Shown: in pieces, positions 48,357 through 56,910 of the stretch
How positions within the stretch are numbered: position 1 is the stretch's first letter
How the letters are laid out: every line of letters begins with the position of its first letter
Source of the DNA: an uncultured Prevotella sp.
GTDB lineage: Bacteria; Bacteroidota; Bacteroidia; Bacteroidales; Bacteroidaceae
Length of the DNA: 64,000 nucleotides
Assembly (NCBI GenBank): GCA_905233985.1
Contig: CAJOFA010000004.1
Span: 1 to 64,000, forward strand
Direction of reading: 5' to 3'
Made by a program: the position numbers and the translations under genes
The notes under the pieces: model-generated
The model's input: the letters and a program-made list of their open reading frames with translations, nothing else
Told to the model about the DNA's origin: nothing
The model's database searches: none

Positions 48357-51300
48357 ATGAACTTTACAAAGATTCTGAAGTCGCTTTTCGGCGACAAATC
48401 ATCGCGCGACATGAAGCTCATCCAGCCGCTGGTCAACAAGGTGAAGGCTGTGGAGCCTCAGGTTCAGCAAATGGATAACGACACGCTGCGCGCCCGCAGC
48501 AAGGAGCTGCAGCAACAGGTGCAGCAAGCTGCCAAGGAACAGAAAGACAAGATTGCAGCGCTGAAGGCCAAGATTGAGGACACCCCGCTGGACGAGCGTG
48601 CCGAAATCTTTGCCGAGATTGACAAAATCGAAAAGGAAGCCCTTGACATTTATGAGAAGAAGCTCAACGAGGTAGGTCCCGAGGTGTTCGCCATCGTGAA
48701 GGAGACGGCACGCCGCTTTGCCGAGAACGAGGAGACCATCGTCACGGCTACCGACTTCGACCGTGAGCTGGCTGGTGACCCCAAAAAGGACTTCATCACC
48801 ATTGACGGCGACAAGGCCATCTATCATAACCACTGGACTGCCGGTGGTAACGACCTGAAGTGGGAGATGATTCACTATGACGTGCAGCTCTTCGGCGGCG
48901 TCGTGCTCCATCAGGGTAAGATTGCTGAGATGGCAACGGGTGAAGGTAAGACCCTCGTGGCTACCCTGCCCGTGTTCCTCAACGCCCTGACGGGTAACGG
49001 TGTGCATGTCGTGACCGTCAACGACTATCTGGCCAAGCGTGACTCGGAGTGGATGGGACCGCTCTACATGTTCCACGGCCTGAGCGTTGACTGTATCGAC
49101 AAGCACCAGCCCAACTCTCCCGAGCGTCGCAAGGCTTATCAGGCAGACATCACCTTCGGTACGAACAATGAGTTCGGTTTCGACTACCTGCGTGACAACA
49201 TGGCTATCTCGCCTGCCGACCTCGTGCAGCGCTCCCACAACTACGCCATCGTCGATGAGGTGGACTCCGTGTTGATTGACGACGCCCGCACGCCGTTGAT
49301 TATCAGCGGTCCCGTGCCCAAGGGCGACGACCAGATGTTCGAGGAGTATCAGCCGCTCGTGGAGAAGCTCGTCGGCGTGCAGCGCCAACTGGCTACGCAG
49401 TTCCTCGCCGAGGCCAAGCAGAAAATCAGCAAGGGCATCGAGAGCAAGGACCAGAAGATGACCGACGAGGGATTCCTCTCGCTCTTCCGTTCGCACAAGG
49501 CCCTGCCGAAGAACAAGCCGCTTATCAAGTACCTCTCTGAGGAAGGTATCAAGGCCGGTATGCTGAAGACCGAGGAGACCTACATGGAGAACAACAACCG
49601 CAAGATGCCCGAAGCCGTGGAGCCTCTGTACTTCGTCGTTGACGAGAAGCTGAACTCCTGCGACCTCACCGATAAGGGTACGGCATGGCTGGCCAAGCAG
49701 GTCAACGACAAGGACCTCTTCGTGCTGCCCGACATTGCCAGCGAGCTCTCTGCTCTTGAGTCGGAGACAGGACTCTCTGACGAGGAGCGCCTCAACAAGA
49801 AAGACGAGCTGCTCAACCACTACGCCGTGCAGTCGGAGCGCGTGCACACCCTGCAGCAGCTGCTCAAGGCCTACACCATGTTCAACCGAGACGACGAGTA
49901 TGTGGTCATCGACGGCGAGGTGAAGATTGTCGATGAGCAGACGGGCCGTATCATGGAAGGCCGCCGTTGGAGCGACGGACTGCACCAGGCCGTAGAAGCC
50001 AAGGAGCACGTGAAGGTGGAAGCTGCCACGCAGACCTTCGCCACCATTACCCTGCAGAACTACTTCCGCATGTATCACAAGCTGGCAGGTATGACCGGTA
50101 CGGCCATCACCGAAGCTGGTGAGTTGTGGGACATCTATAAACTCGACGTGGTGGAAATCCCGACGAACCGTCCCGTCATCCGTAACGACCAGGACGACCG
50201 CGTCTATAAGACCGCCCGTGAGAAGTACAACGCCGTCATCGAAGAGATTATCAAGATGCGCGAGGCAGGCCGTCCGACGCTGGTCGGTACCACCTCAGTA
50301 GAGATTTCACAGCTGCTGTCCAAGATGCTGGATATGCGCAAGATACCGCATCAGGTGCTGAACGCCAAGCTGCACCAGAAGGAGGCTGACATCGTGGCCA
50401 ATGCCGGTCAGTCATCTACCGTCACCATCGCCACCAACATGGCCGGTCGTGGTACGGATATTAAGCTTTCACCGGAAGTGAAAGCCGCGGGTGGTCTTGC
50501 CATCATCGGTACGGAGCGTCATGAGAGCCGTCGTGTGGACCGTCAGCTGCGTGGCCGTTCCGGACGTCAGGGTGACCCGGGTTCCAGCGTCTTCTATGTA
50601 TCGTTGGAGGACAAGCTGATGCGTCTGTTCGCCAGCGAGCGTATTGCCAGCGTTATGGACAAACTCGGCTTCAAGGACGGCGAGATGATTGAGAGTCCCA
50701 TGATCAGCCGCAGCATCGAGCGTGCACAGAAGAAGGTCGAGGAAAACAACTTCGGTATCCGTAAGCGTCTGCTGGAGTATGATGACGTCATGAACAAGCA
50801 GCGTACCGTAGTCTATGAGAAGCGCCGCCACGCCTTGATGGGTGAGCGCATCGGCATGGACATCTCCAACACCATCTGGGACCGCATCGTCAACATCATA
50901 GAGAACAACGACTATGAGGGATGTAAGGAGGAGTTCCTCCACATCTTTGCGATGGAAGTGCCCTTCACCAGCGAGCAATTCATCAACGATGACCGTAACA
51001 AGCTGGAAGAGGAGGCATTCCAGGCAGCAATGGAAGTCTTCAACCGCAAGACAGAGCGTATCCAGACCGTTGCACAGCCTATCATCAAGAATGTCTTTGA
51101 GAATCAGGGCGACCGCTACGAGCGTATCATGGTGCCTGTCACCGACGGACGCCGTATGTTCAACATTCCCTGTAACCTCAAGGAAGCCTACGAGTCTGAC
51201 TGTAAGTCCATCGTCAAGGAGTTTGAGAAGCAGATGCTGCTCCACATCATCGACGATGCCTGGAAGGAGAACCTGCGTGAGCTCGACGAGCTGAAGCACT

Positions 51301-51686
51301 CCGTGCAGAACGCCAGCTACGAGCAGAAAGACCCGTTGCTCATCTTCAAGCTCGAGAGCGTCAAGCTGTTCGATAACATGGTGAATACCATGAACAACCG
51401 CATCGTCAGCATCCTGATGCGTGCCGCCATTCCTGAGATTCAAGGTCAGGTTCAGGAGGCTGCCCCCGAGCAGCGCACCCGCCGCGACCAATACACGGAG
51501 AGCAAGCAGAATCTGGAACAGGAGCAGATGGTTGACCCCAACCAGGCAGCTGCCGCCGCTCAGGACACCCGTGCCCAGCAGCCCCGCACGCCCATCACGA
51601 AGGACAAGCTGCCGGGACGTAACGACCCCTGCCCCTGCGGAAGCGGTAAGAAATTCAAGAACTGCCACGGACGCGGCATTGTATAA
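48357..51686 (+). CDS. secA: Protein translocase subunit SecA
   Basis: A 1109-aa SecA. The first motor domain has [15 protein letters not shown] (191-205) and [20 protein letters not shown]; the second has [16 protein letters not shown] and [20 protein letters not shown]. The C-terminal zinc motif is [14 protein letters not shown]. Length exceeds the roughly 900 residues of E. coli because of insertions, including one of about 90 residues before the Walker A motif, as usual in Bacteroidetes. It powers export of signal-peptide proteins through SecYEG. Its promoter is consensus, and the next gene starts 30 bases after the stop. Confidence 0.98.
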   Translation: MNFTKILKSLFGDKSSRDMKLIQPLVNKVKAVEPQVQQMDNDTLRARSKELQQQVQQAAKEQKDKIAALKAKIEDTPLDERAEIFAEIDKIEKEALDIYEKKLNEVGPEVFAIVKETARRFAENEETIVTATDFDRELAGDPKKDFITIDGDKAIYHNHWTAGGNDLKWEMIHYDVQLFGGVVLHQGKIAEMATGEGKTLVATLPVFLNALTGNGVHVVTVNDYLAKRDSEWMGPLYMFHGLSVDCIDKHQPNSPERRKAYQADITFGTNNEFGFDYLRDNMAISPADLVQRSHNYAIVDEVDSVLIDDARTPLIISGPVPKGDDQMFEEYQPLVEKLVGVQRQLATQFLAEAKQKISKGIESKDQKMTDEGFLSLFRSHKALPKNKPLIKYLSEEGIKAGMLKTEETYMENNNRKMPEAVEPLYFVVDEKLNSCDLTDKGTAWLAKQVNDKDLFVLPDIASELSALESETGLSDEERLNKKDELLNHYAVQSERVHTLQQLLKAYTMFNRDDEYVVIDGEVKIVDEQTGRIMEGRRWSDGLHQAVEAKEHVKVEAATQTFATITLQNYFRMYHKLAGMTGTAITEAGELWDIYKLDVVEIPTNRPVIRNDQDDRVYKTAREKYNAVIEEIIKMREAGRPTLVGTTSVEISQLLSKMLDMRKIPHQVLNAKLHQKEADIVANAGQSSTVTIATNMAGRGTDIKLSPEVKAAGGLAIIGTERHESRRVDRQLRGRSGRQGDPGSSVFYVSLEDKLMRLFASERIASVMDKLGFKDGEMIESPMISRSIERAQKKVEENNFGIRKRLLEYDDVMNKQRTVVYEKRRHALMGERIGMDISNTIWDRIVNIIENNDYEGCKEEFLHIFAMEVPFTSEQFINDDRNKLEEEAFQAAMEVFNRKTERIQTVAQPIIKNVFENQGDRYERIMVPVTDGRRMFNIPCNLKEAYESDCKSIVKEFEKQMLLHIIDDAWKENLRELDELKHSVQNASYEQKDPLLIFKLESVKLFDNMVNTMNNRIVSILMRAAIPEIQGQVQEAAPEQRTRRDQYTESKQNLEQEQMVDPNQAAAAAQDTRAQQPRTPITKDKLPGRNDPCPCGSGKKFKNCHGRGIV

Positions 51687-51716
51687 TTGAGAATTGACAA
51701 TTGGGAATTGAAAATT

Positions 51717-52439
51717 ATGATTACCATCAGCAATCTGAAAAAAAACTTCGGTGAGACCGTCGCCAGTAATATTGACTCGTTTGCCGTCAAAGATGGTGAG
51801 ATTCTGGGACTGGTAGGTAACAACGGCGCCGGCAAGAGCACGCTCTTCCGCATCCTGCTCGACCTGCTCAAGGCCGATGCGGGAACGGTGACCTACACGC
51901 TCAAAGATGCCGGTGAGCCCATCAACCCCGCCAAATCCGAGGAGTGGAAGCAGTATGTGGGAGCCTACATCGACGAGGGCTTCCTCATCGACTTCCTCAC
52001 CCCTGAGGAGTACTTCGGCTTCCTCGGCAAGATTTCAGGCAAGAATCAGGCTGAGGTGGACGAACGGCTGAAGGACTTTGAGCGCTTCGCCTCCGGTGAG
52101 GTGTTCGGACAGAAGAAGCTCATCCGTAACCTCTCTGCCGGTAACAAGCAGAAGGTGGGCATCATCTCCGCCCTCTTCAACCGTCCGCAGGTGGTCATTC
52201 TCGACGAGCCCTTCAACTTCCTCGACCCGTCGAGTCAGAACATGCTCAAGCACATGCTGACCGACTACAACCACGAGACGGGGGCTACCATTCTCGTCAG
52301 TAGTCATAACCTGGCTCACACCGTTGACATCTCCAACCGCATCGCCCTGCTGGAGCATGGTGTCATCGTGCGTGACATCGACAACACCGACGGCGTTGCC
52401 GCACAGGAACTGGAGAACTATTTTGATAGAGAAGAATAA
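51717..52439 (+). CDS. ABC transporter ATP-binding protein
   Basis: A 240-aa stand-alone ATPase: Walker A GNNGAGKST (about 36-44), signature NLSAGNKQKVG, Walker B VVILDEPFNFLDPSS and a switch His in SSHNLAHT. The sequence is of the CcmA/ABC-2 class. No permease gene is adjacent, so the membrane partner lies elsewhere. The start is ATG 51717, downstream of a TTGAGAATTGACAATTG-like intergenic repeat. It precedes the M64 peptidase by 3 bases. Confidence 0.88.
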   Translation: MITISNLKKNFGETVASNIDSFAVKDGEILGLVGNNGAGKSTLFRILLDLLKADAGTVTYTLKDAGEPINPAKSEEWKQYVGAYIDEGFLIDFLTPEEYFGFLGKISGKNQAEVDERLKDFERFASGEVFGQKKLIRNLSAGNKQKVGIISALFNRPQVVILDEPFNFLDPSSQNMLKHMLTDYNHETGATILVSSHNLAHTVDISNRIALLEHGVIVRDIDNTDGVAAQELENYFDREE

Positions 52440-52442
52440 AGG

Positions 52443-53705
52443 ATGAAGCGTGTAGAAGGTATAGTGAGATGGCTGTTGCTGTGCGTGGTTCTCTTGATGC
52501 TCCACGCTCAACACTCAACACTCCATGCCCAACAATTCTCCGACTACTTCGAAGACCGGACGCTGCGTCTTGACTATATCTTTGCGGGCGACTCAGCCCG
52601 TCAGGACATCTACGTGGACCAGCTCAACGTCATGCCGCGCTGGTGGGGCAAGCGCACCCGCCTCGCCGAGGTGCCGCTGAAGGGTAACGGTCAGGTCATC
52701 GTGCGTGACCAGGAGAGTCAGGCCGTCATCTACCGGCATCCCTTCTCCACCCTCTTCCAGGAGTGGCTCGCCACCGCCGAGGCCAAGACCACCCGGAAAT
52801 CGTTTGAGAACGTCTTTCTCGTGCCCTTCCCCAAGCAGCCCGTCAGCATCACCGTCGAGCTGCGTGACTACCACGACAGCTGCGTCGCCACGATGACGCA
52901 CACCGTCAACCCTGCCGACATCATGATACGTCACATCGGAGAGCGTGACCAGACACCCTACGTCACCCTGCATCAGGCAGCCGACACCACACGGTGCATC
53001 CACATCGCCTTTGTTGCCGAGGGCTATCAGGCCGACGAGATGCCCGTCTATCTCGACGACTGCCACAAGGCTGTCAAGGCGCTCTTTGAGCATGAGCCGT
53101 TCAAGGCGCTGCAGGACCGTTTCAACATCATCGCCGTGCTGTCGCCGTCCAAGGACAGCGGCGTGAGTGTTCCCCGTCGGGGGGAGTGGAAGCAGACGGC
53201 TCTGGGTTCCCACTTCGACACGTTCTATGTGGACCGCTACCTCACCACCCTGCACCTCAAGCAGCTGCACGACGTGATAGCCGGAACGCCCTACGAGCAC
53301 ATCATCATCCTGACCAATACCACCACCTATGGCGGAGGCGGCATCTACAACTCCTACAACCTCGCCTCGGCACATGGCCCGATGTACGAGCCCGTCGTCG
53401 TCCATGAGTTCGGACACTCCTTCGGCGGACTGGGTGACGAGTACCCCTACGGCGACTCCGACCCGATGTACTTCGCCGACACGGAGCCCTGGGAGCCGAA
53501 CCTCACCACGAAGCATGACTTCCACGGCAAGTGGGAGAACCTCATCAGCGAGGGACGTGCCGGTCTTGTAGAGGGTGGCGGCTATCTGTCGCATGGTGTC
53601 TGGCGCGGACAGGAGGACTGCCGCATGCGCACCAACGAGTACCCCACGTTCTGCCCTGTCTGCCAGCAGGCCCTCACCCGGCTCATCCGATTTTATACAG
53701 AATAA
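52443..53705 (+). CDS. M64 family metallopeptidase (IgA-peptidase-like)
   Basis: A 420-aa exported protein. After a signal peptide (about 1-30) and an N-terminal beta domain comes the peptidase (about 180-415): the zinc site is HEFGHSFGGLGDEY (about 320), with HExxH and a downstream Asp/Glu ligand; AGYQADEM-like and TTYGGGGIYN blocks precede it. M64 was named for IgA peptidase, but most members are uncharacterised. A Met-turn is not obvious. It is in an operon with the ABC ATPase. The N-terminal HAQHSTLHAQ is encoded by a small CTCAACA tandem repeat. Confidence 0.88.
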   Translation: MKRVEGIVRWLLLCVVLLMLHAQHSTLHAQQFSDYFEDRTLRLDYIFAGDSARQDIYVDQLNVMPRWWGKRTRLAEVPLKGNGQVIVRDQESQAVIYRHPFSTLFQEWLATAEAKTTRKSFENVFLVPFPKQPVSITVELRDYHDSCVATMTHTVNPADIMIRHIGERDQTPYVTLHQAADTTRCIHIAFVAEGYQADEMPVYLDDCHKAVKALFEHEPFKALQDRFNIIAVLSPSKDSGVSVPRRGEWKQTALGSHFDTFYVDRYLTTLHLKQLHDVIAGTPYEHIIILTNTTTYGGGGIYNSYNLASAHGPMYEPVVVHEFGHSFGGLGDEYPYGDSDPMYFADTEPWEPNLTTKHDFHGKWENLISEGRAGLVEGGGYLSHGVWRGQEDCRMRTNEYPTFCPVCQQALTRLIRFYTE

Positions 53706-53744
53706 GCTAAAACATTATAAACAAAAACATTACGCCGTAAGTTT

Positions 53745-54137
53745 ATGAAAAAGAAAGGAACAATCTTAAAAGGCGGTGCTGCCGTAGCAGTAGGCTCTGC
53801 AGCCGCCGTTGCCAGCACAGCAAATTCCAACATGATGGCAATGGGTGACGACGTGTCTATGGAGGACGACGACGTTGTGGCCGTGGTCAACCACGAGAAC
53901 ATCGGACGCCACATCCCTCACGGAACAGCCGAAGTGGTCGCCGTGGCCAACGACAGCACCATTGAGGTTACCTCACCCGATAACATTCCGACACCGATGC
54001 CCAGCGACGTCACACAGGGCGACATGCCACTCATGGCAGGCAACATAGATACTCCCGAGGGCATCGAAGGCGATGCGCTGACGGCAGACCTGTCATCAGA
54101 CACCAACCCCGTGGTGGATGCTGCTGATGCCGTGTAA
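53745..54137 (+). CDS. Unknown low-complexity acidic protein (130 aa)
   Basis: The basic start (MKKKGTILKGGAAVAVGSAA) resembles a signal or membrane-insertion sequence, with an Ala/Val core to about residue 30. The rest is Asp/Glu/Val/Pro-rich and probably disordered, with short repeats (DVVAVVNHEN, EVVAVANDST). No family recognised. It lies between the M64 and VanW genes with short gaps (39 and 6 bases), so it may share their transcript. Confidence 0.6.
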   Translation: MKKKGTILKGGAAVAVGSAAAVASTANSNMMAMGDDVSMEDDDVVAVVNHENIGRHIPHGTAEVVAVANDSTIEVTSPDNIPTPMPSDVTQGDMPLMAGNIDTPEGIEGDALTADLSSDTNPVVDAADAV

Positions 54138-54143
54138 GGCAAC

Positions 54144-54974
54144 ATGAAAAGGAAGAAGCTTTTTTGTGAGATAAGCCCCACCACTTACTATATCTCTTTG
54201 CAGAAAGAGATACTGAAGCGCCACATCAGGAACCTGATGGACAGGGAACGGTTTGCCGGGACGCGCCAAACGGAAAGACTCCCCGTGGTGGTCTATGCCG
54301 AGGGCAACAACATGATCAAGCGCGGCCCCGGCATCGACCAGAAACTGCAACAGAACAAGGCCGACAACATCCGTCTGGCCTGCAGCAAGCTCAACGGCTT
54401 GGTGGTGATGCCTGGCGAGACATTCTCCTTTTGGAAGATAGTGGGCAAGACCTCCAAGCGTCATGGGTTTTCCGAAGGACGAGTGCTGGTCAACGGCAAA
54501 CTGGTGGCCGGTGTAGGCGGCGGACTCTGTAACCTGGCCAACACCATCAACCTGCTCATCCTCCACAGCCCCCTGACCATCACCGAACTGCACCATCATT
54601 CCGATGCCCTGGCACCCGACCCCGACAACATCCATGTGCCCTACAGCGCCGGCACCTCCGTCAACTATAACTTCATCGACCTGCGCTTCCGCAACGACAC
54701 CGCCCAGCCCGTACAGCTATGCACCTGGTGTGAGGGCGACGACCTGCATGCCGAACTGCGCACCACCCAGGCATTTCCCCATACCTACAGACTGACCGAA
54801 GAGAACCATCACTTCCACTTGGAAGATGACGGCAAGTACTATCGCATATCCAATATCTTCAGGGAAACGCTCGACCGTTCTACAGGAGAAGTCATCAACA
54901 GAGAACTCAACTGGAAGAACCATTCCGAGGTCATGTTCGACTACAGCCTAATCCCACAAGACCAAATCAAGTAA
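54144..54974 (+). CDS. VanW family protein
   Basis: The 276-aa protein carries the VanW core (about 85-215): DNIRLACSKLNGLVVMPGET, FSFWKIVGKTSKRHGFSEGR, AGVGGGLCNLANTINLLILH and the ending SPLTITELHHHSD. VanW proteins occur in some vancomycin-resistance clusters and widely elsewhere with unknown function. No van genes are seen here, so no resistance role is implied. It has no signal peptide and ends in a convergent arrangement with ccsA. Confidence 0.9.
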   Translation: MKRKKLFCEISPTTYYISLQKEILKRHIRNLMDRERFAGTRQTERLPVVVYAEGNNMIKRGPGIDQKLQQNKADNIRLACSKLNGLVVMPGETFSFWKIVGKTSKRHGFSEGRVLVNGKLVAGVGGGLCNLANTINLLILHSPLTITELHHHSDALAPDPDNIHVPYSAGTSVNYNFIDLRFRNDTAQPVQLCTWCEGDDLHAELRTTQAFPHTYRLTEENHHFHLEDDGKYYRISNIFRETLDRSTGEVINRELNWKNHSEVMFDYSLIPQDQIK

Positions 54975-54989
54975 CCTCGTACCTCGCAC

Positions 54990-55760
54990 TTAATAGCTAT
55001 GCACCGACACGCCCTGTGCGCTCGGCAGATAGTTGATGCCCCACCAGCACACCTGCAGCAGCACGAAGGAAACAACGAGCATCCATAATGCCAGAGGCCG
55101 TTCGTTGGGACGGTAAATACGGAAATGGACATAGACGAGATAGGACAGCCACGTGATGGCAGCCCATGTCTCCTTGGGGTCCCACGACCAGTAGTGTCCC
55201 CAGGCCTCCTTCGCCCACAGCGCCCCAAACAGCATGCCGACGGTCATAAATGCCAGTCCCACATAGACGAGGTTATCCACCGCCTCGAAGTTCCCCTTCT
55301 GGGGACGGCACAACATCCATACCGCCATGAGGAACGCCGCTCCGAGAAGTGCATAGGCAAACATATAGACAATGACATGAGGTGCAAACCACGGACTCTG
55401 CAGGGCAGGCATCAGCGTCTTGGAATGAATCTCAGGTTTGAACAGGTTGACGCAGATGAAGACCACCGCCATGAGCGTAGAGAAAGAGAGAATCCATTTG
55501 TAGTGCCAACGGCTGTAAACCATCAGACCCACCAGGGGCAAGAAGAACGAGTACCACAGACGCGTCTCACCCATCGTGCGCAGCGGCGGACGCTCCAGCG
55601 ACACCCACATGGCCACGATGAACGCAAAGAAGACGCAGAGCCCCAGGGCCGTGGTCACAAACGCCAGCCCCGCCCTACTCTTCCATGCAGCCCAGGCACC
55701 CGTCGTCCACAGCAGCACCGCAACAACGGCGAAATATATCAAATGCTCCCAGCTAATCAT
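54990..55760 (-). CDS. ccsA: Cytochrome c biogenesis protein CcsA (ResC)
   Basis: A 256-aa protein with about eight transmembrane helices and the haem-handling WWD motif WGHYWSWDPKETWA (about 188-201). External histidines that ligate haem are seen in ALQSPWFAPHVIV and toward the end (VYVHFRIYRPN). It acts with ResB to attach haem to c-type cytochromes outside the cytoplasm. resB lies directly upstream, 4 bases away. Confidence 0.92.
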   Translation of the reverse strand: MISWEHLIYFAVVAVLLWTTGAWAAWKSRAGLAFVTTALGLCVFFAFIVAMWVSLERPPLRTMGETRLWYSFFLPLVGLMVYSRWHYKWILSFSTLMAVVFICVNLFKPEIHSKTLMPALQSPWFAPHVIVYMFAYALLGAAFLMAVWMLCRPQKGNFEAVDNLVYVGLAFMTVGMLFGALWAKEAWGHYWSWDPKETWAAITWLSYLVYVHFRIYRPNERPLALWMLVVSFVLLQVCWWGINYLPSAQGVSVHSY

Positions 55761-55764
55761 ACTT

Positions 55765-56781
55765 CTAACTTCTTACTTCTCGCTCCTCGTACCTCGAATC
55801 ACCCTCGCACCTCGCACCTCGTACCTCGCTCCTTGCTCCCCTTGCACCTCCTACAATCGCACCCACCAGCATCATGCCGATACCCGTATAGACATAGGGC
55901 AGCCACGGGTCACGGACGATTTCAAGGACGCTCACCTGACAGTCGTCACCCATCGGCGTGAGGTAGTAGCTCTTCTGGTAAATCTTCCACCCGTCAACCG
56001 TCGTGGGCTGGTTCACGTCGATGGTAGCGCCATATTTCCCCTGCGACGTCTTCGAGTAGATAATCACCTCCGAGGCATAGCGACGGGGCGAGCCGTCGTC
56101 ATATTTCTCCATGATAAAACGCTTCAGCTCCACCGCCAGCGGCAACTCCACCATGTGCCCCTTGGCGTCGTAGGCCCAGCGCTGCGGGTTATGGAACTGC
56201 GCCGCACCCTCGCCCATATTCATCTCCGACAGCCGGTTAGCCGCCTCCGCGTTGTTCGTCGTCCACATCTGCAGGCGCTGGATGTCGGCGCTGCCCAGCG
56301 TCGCCGTGACGATGGCAACGAACAGCCCCACATGGTTCAGCACGAACGACAGGTTACGCACCAAGCCCTTTTCCCAGAAGCGTTTGGGTCGGCACCTCCT
56401 CAGAATCACCAGCCCAAGGATGAACGTCATATACACATAGACCAGCACGAACGGCCAGAAGCTCAGCATGTCGTGCAGCCATCCGCCGTCGCCGTCCTGC
56501 CTCGTCAGTCCCATGACAATCGTCAGCAGCACCGCAAAGCAAATCGCAGGAATGGCAGCGCCATACGAACTCAGGAACCAGAAGACCCCCACCCTGCTGC
56601 GCAGCCCGAAGACCGTCGCAATGAGCAGCAGGAAGACCGCCAGCACCACGCCGTTGACAGGCCATGCCAGTAGCTCCCAGCGCACCGGTCCGAGGCACAA
56701 CTGGAGCACCAGACCGACCGCAATCAGCACGACACCAATCACGATGCCGCCCTTCATCTTACATTTCTTCTCACGTTTCAT
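55765..56781 (-). CDS. ResB-like cytochrome c biogenesis protein
   Basis: A 338-aa membrane protein with N-terminal helices (about 12-130), a periplasmic region (about 170-300, SADIQRLQMWTTNNAEAANR, SEVIIYSKTSQGKYGATIDV, NQPTTVDGWKIYQKSYY) and a last helix (about 302-320). The ResB signature GWKIYQ is clear. It partners CcsA. Its last 25 residues (GARGARSEVRGARCEG...) are encoded by GAGGTACGAGGTGCG repeats, so the natural C-terminus has been replaced or extended by a repeat. The ATG at 56781 lies 30 bases after a consensus promoter. Confidence 0.85.
   Translation of the reverse strand: MKREKKCKMKGGIVIGVVLIAVGLVLQLCLGPVRWELLAWPVNGVVLAVFLLLIATVFGLRSRVGVFWFLSSYGAAIPAICFAVLLTIVMGLTRQDGDGGWLHDMLSFWPFVLVYVYMTFILGLVILRRCRPKRFWEKGLVRNLSFVLNHVGLFVAIVTATLGSADIQRLQMWTTNNAEAANRLSEMNMGEGAAQFHNPQRWAYDAKGHMVELPLAVELKRFIMEKYDDGSPRRYASEVIIYSKTSQGKYGATIDVNQPTTVDGWKIYQKSYYLTPMGDDCQVSVLEIVRDPWLPYVYTGIGMMLVGAIVGGARGARSEVRGARCEGDSRYEEREVRS
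55775..55850. repeat. CTCG(T/C)ACCTCGCACC tandem repeat at the end of resB
   Basis: Several CTCGCACCTCG, CTCGTACCTCG and TTGCTCC units occur in a row and are translated in frame as the end of ResB. Shorter copies are at 54978-54990 and 57980-57995. Confidence 0.7.
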
Positions 56782-56811
56782 GCTGTAGTCAGGGAGTTGT
56801 TTCCAAGACTG

Positions 56812-56843
56812 CAAAAGTACTCGAATAAAATGAAACCGCCAAA
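56812..56843 (-). promoter_or_regulatory. Promoter of resB-ccsA
   Basis: On the minus strand TTTG (56843-56840), 20 bases, TACTTTTG (56819-56812). Confidence 0.75.
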
Positions 56844-56857
56844 CTTTTGGAAAATAA

Positions 56858-56889
56858 TTTGGTGTTTTCCCCGAGAAATCGTATTTTTG
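56858..56889 (+). promoter_or_regulatory. Promoter of the heterodimeric ABC exporter genes
   Basis: TTTG (56858-56861), 20 bases, TATTTTTG (56882-56889), 21 bases before ATG 56911. It is divergent from the resB promoter. Confidence 0.8.
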
Positions 56890-56910
56890 CAGACTGTAAG
56901 ACGACCTAAG

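Noticed and set aside
48399..51668. Long minus-strand frames opposite secA
   Set aside because: GC-rich codon bias in secA leaves the antisense frames open; they show no domain pattern.
53745..54137. Lipoprotein or bacteriocin precursor
   Set aside because: There is no lipobox Cys and no double-Gly cleavage site in the 130-aa acidic protein; left as unknown.
54144..54974. Vancomycin resistance cluster
   Set aside because: Only a VanW-family gene is present; vanHAX, vanR and vanS are absent, and VanW is widespread in genomes without resistance.
55125..56673. Long plus-strand frames opposite ccsA and resB
   Set aside because: His/Arg/Pro-rich shadows of membrane genes; ResB and WWD motifs lie on the minus strand.
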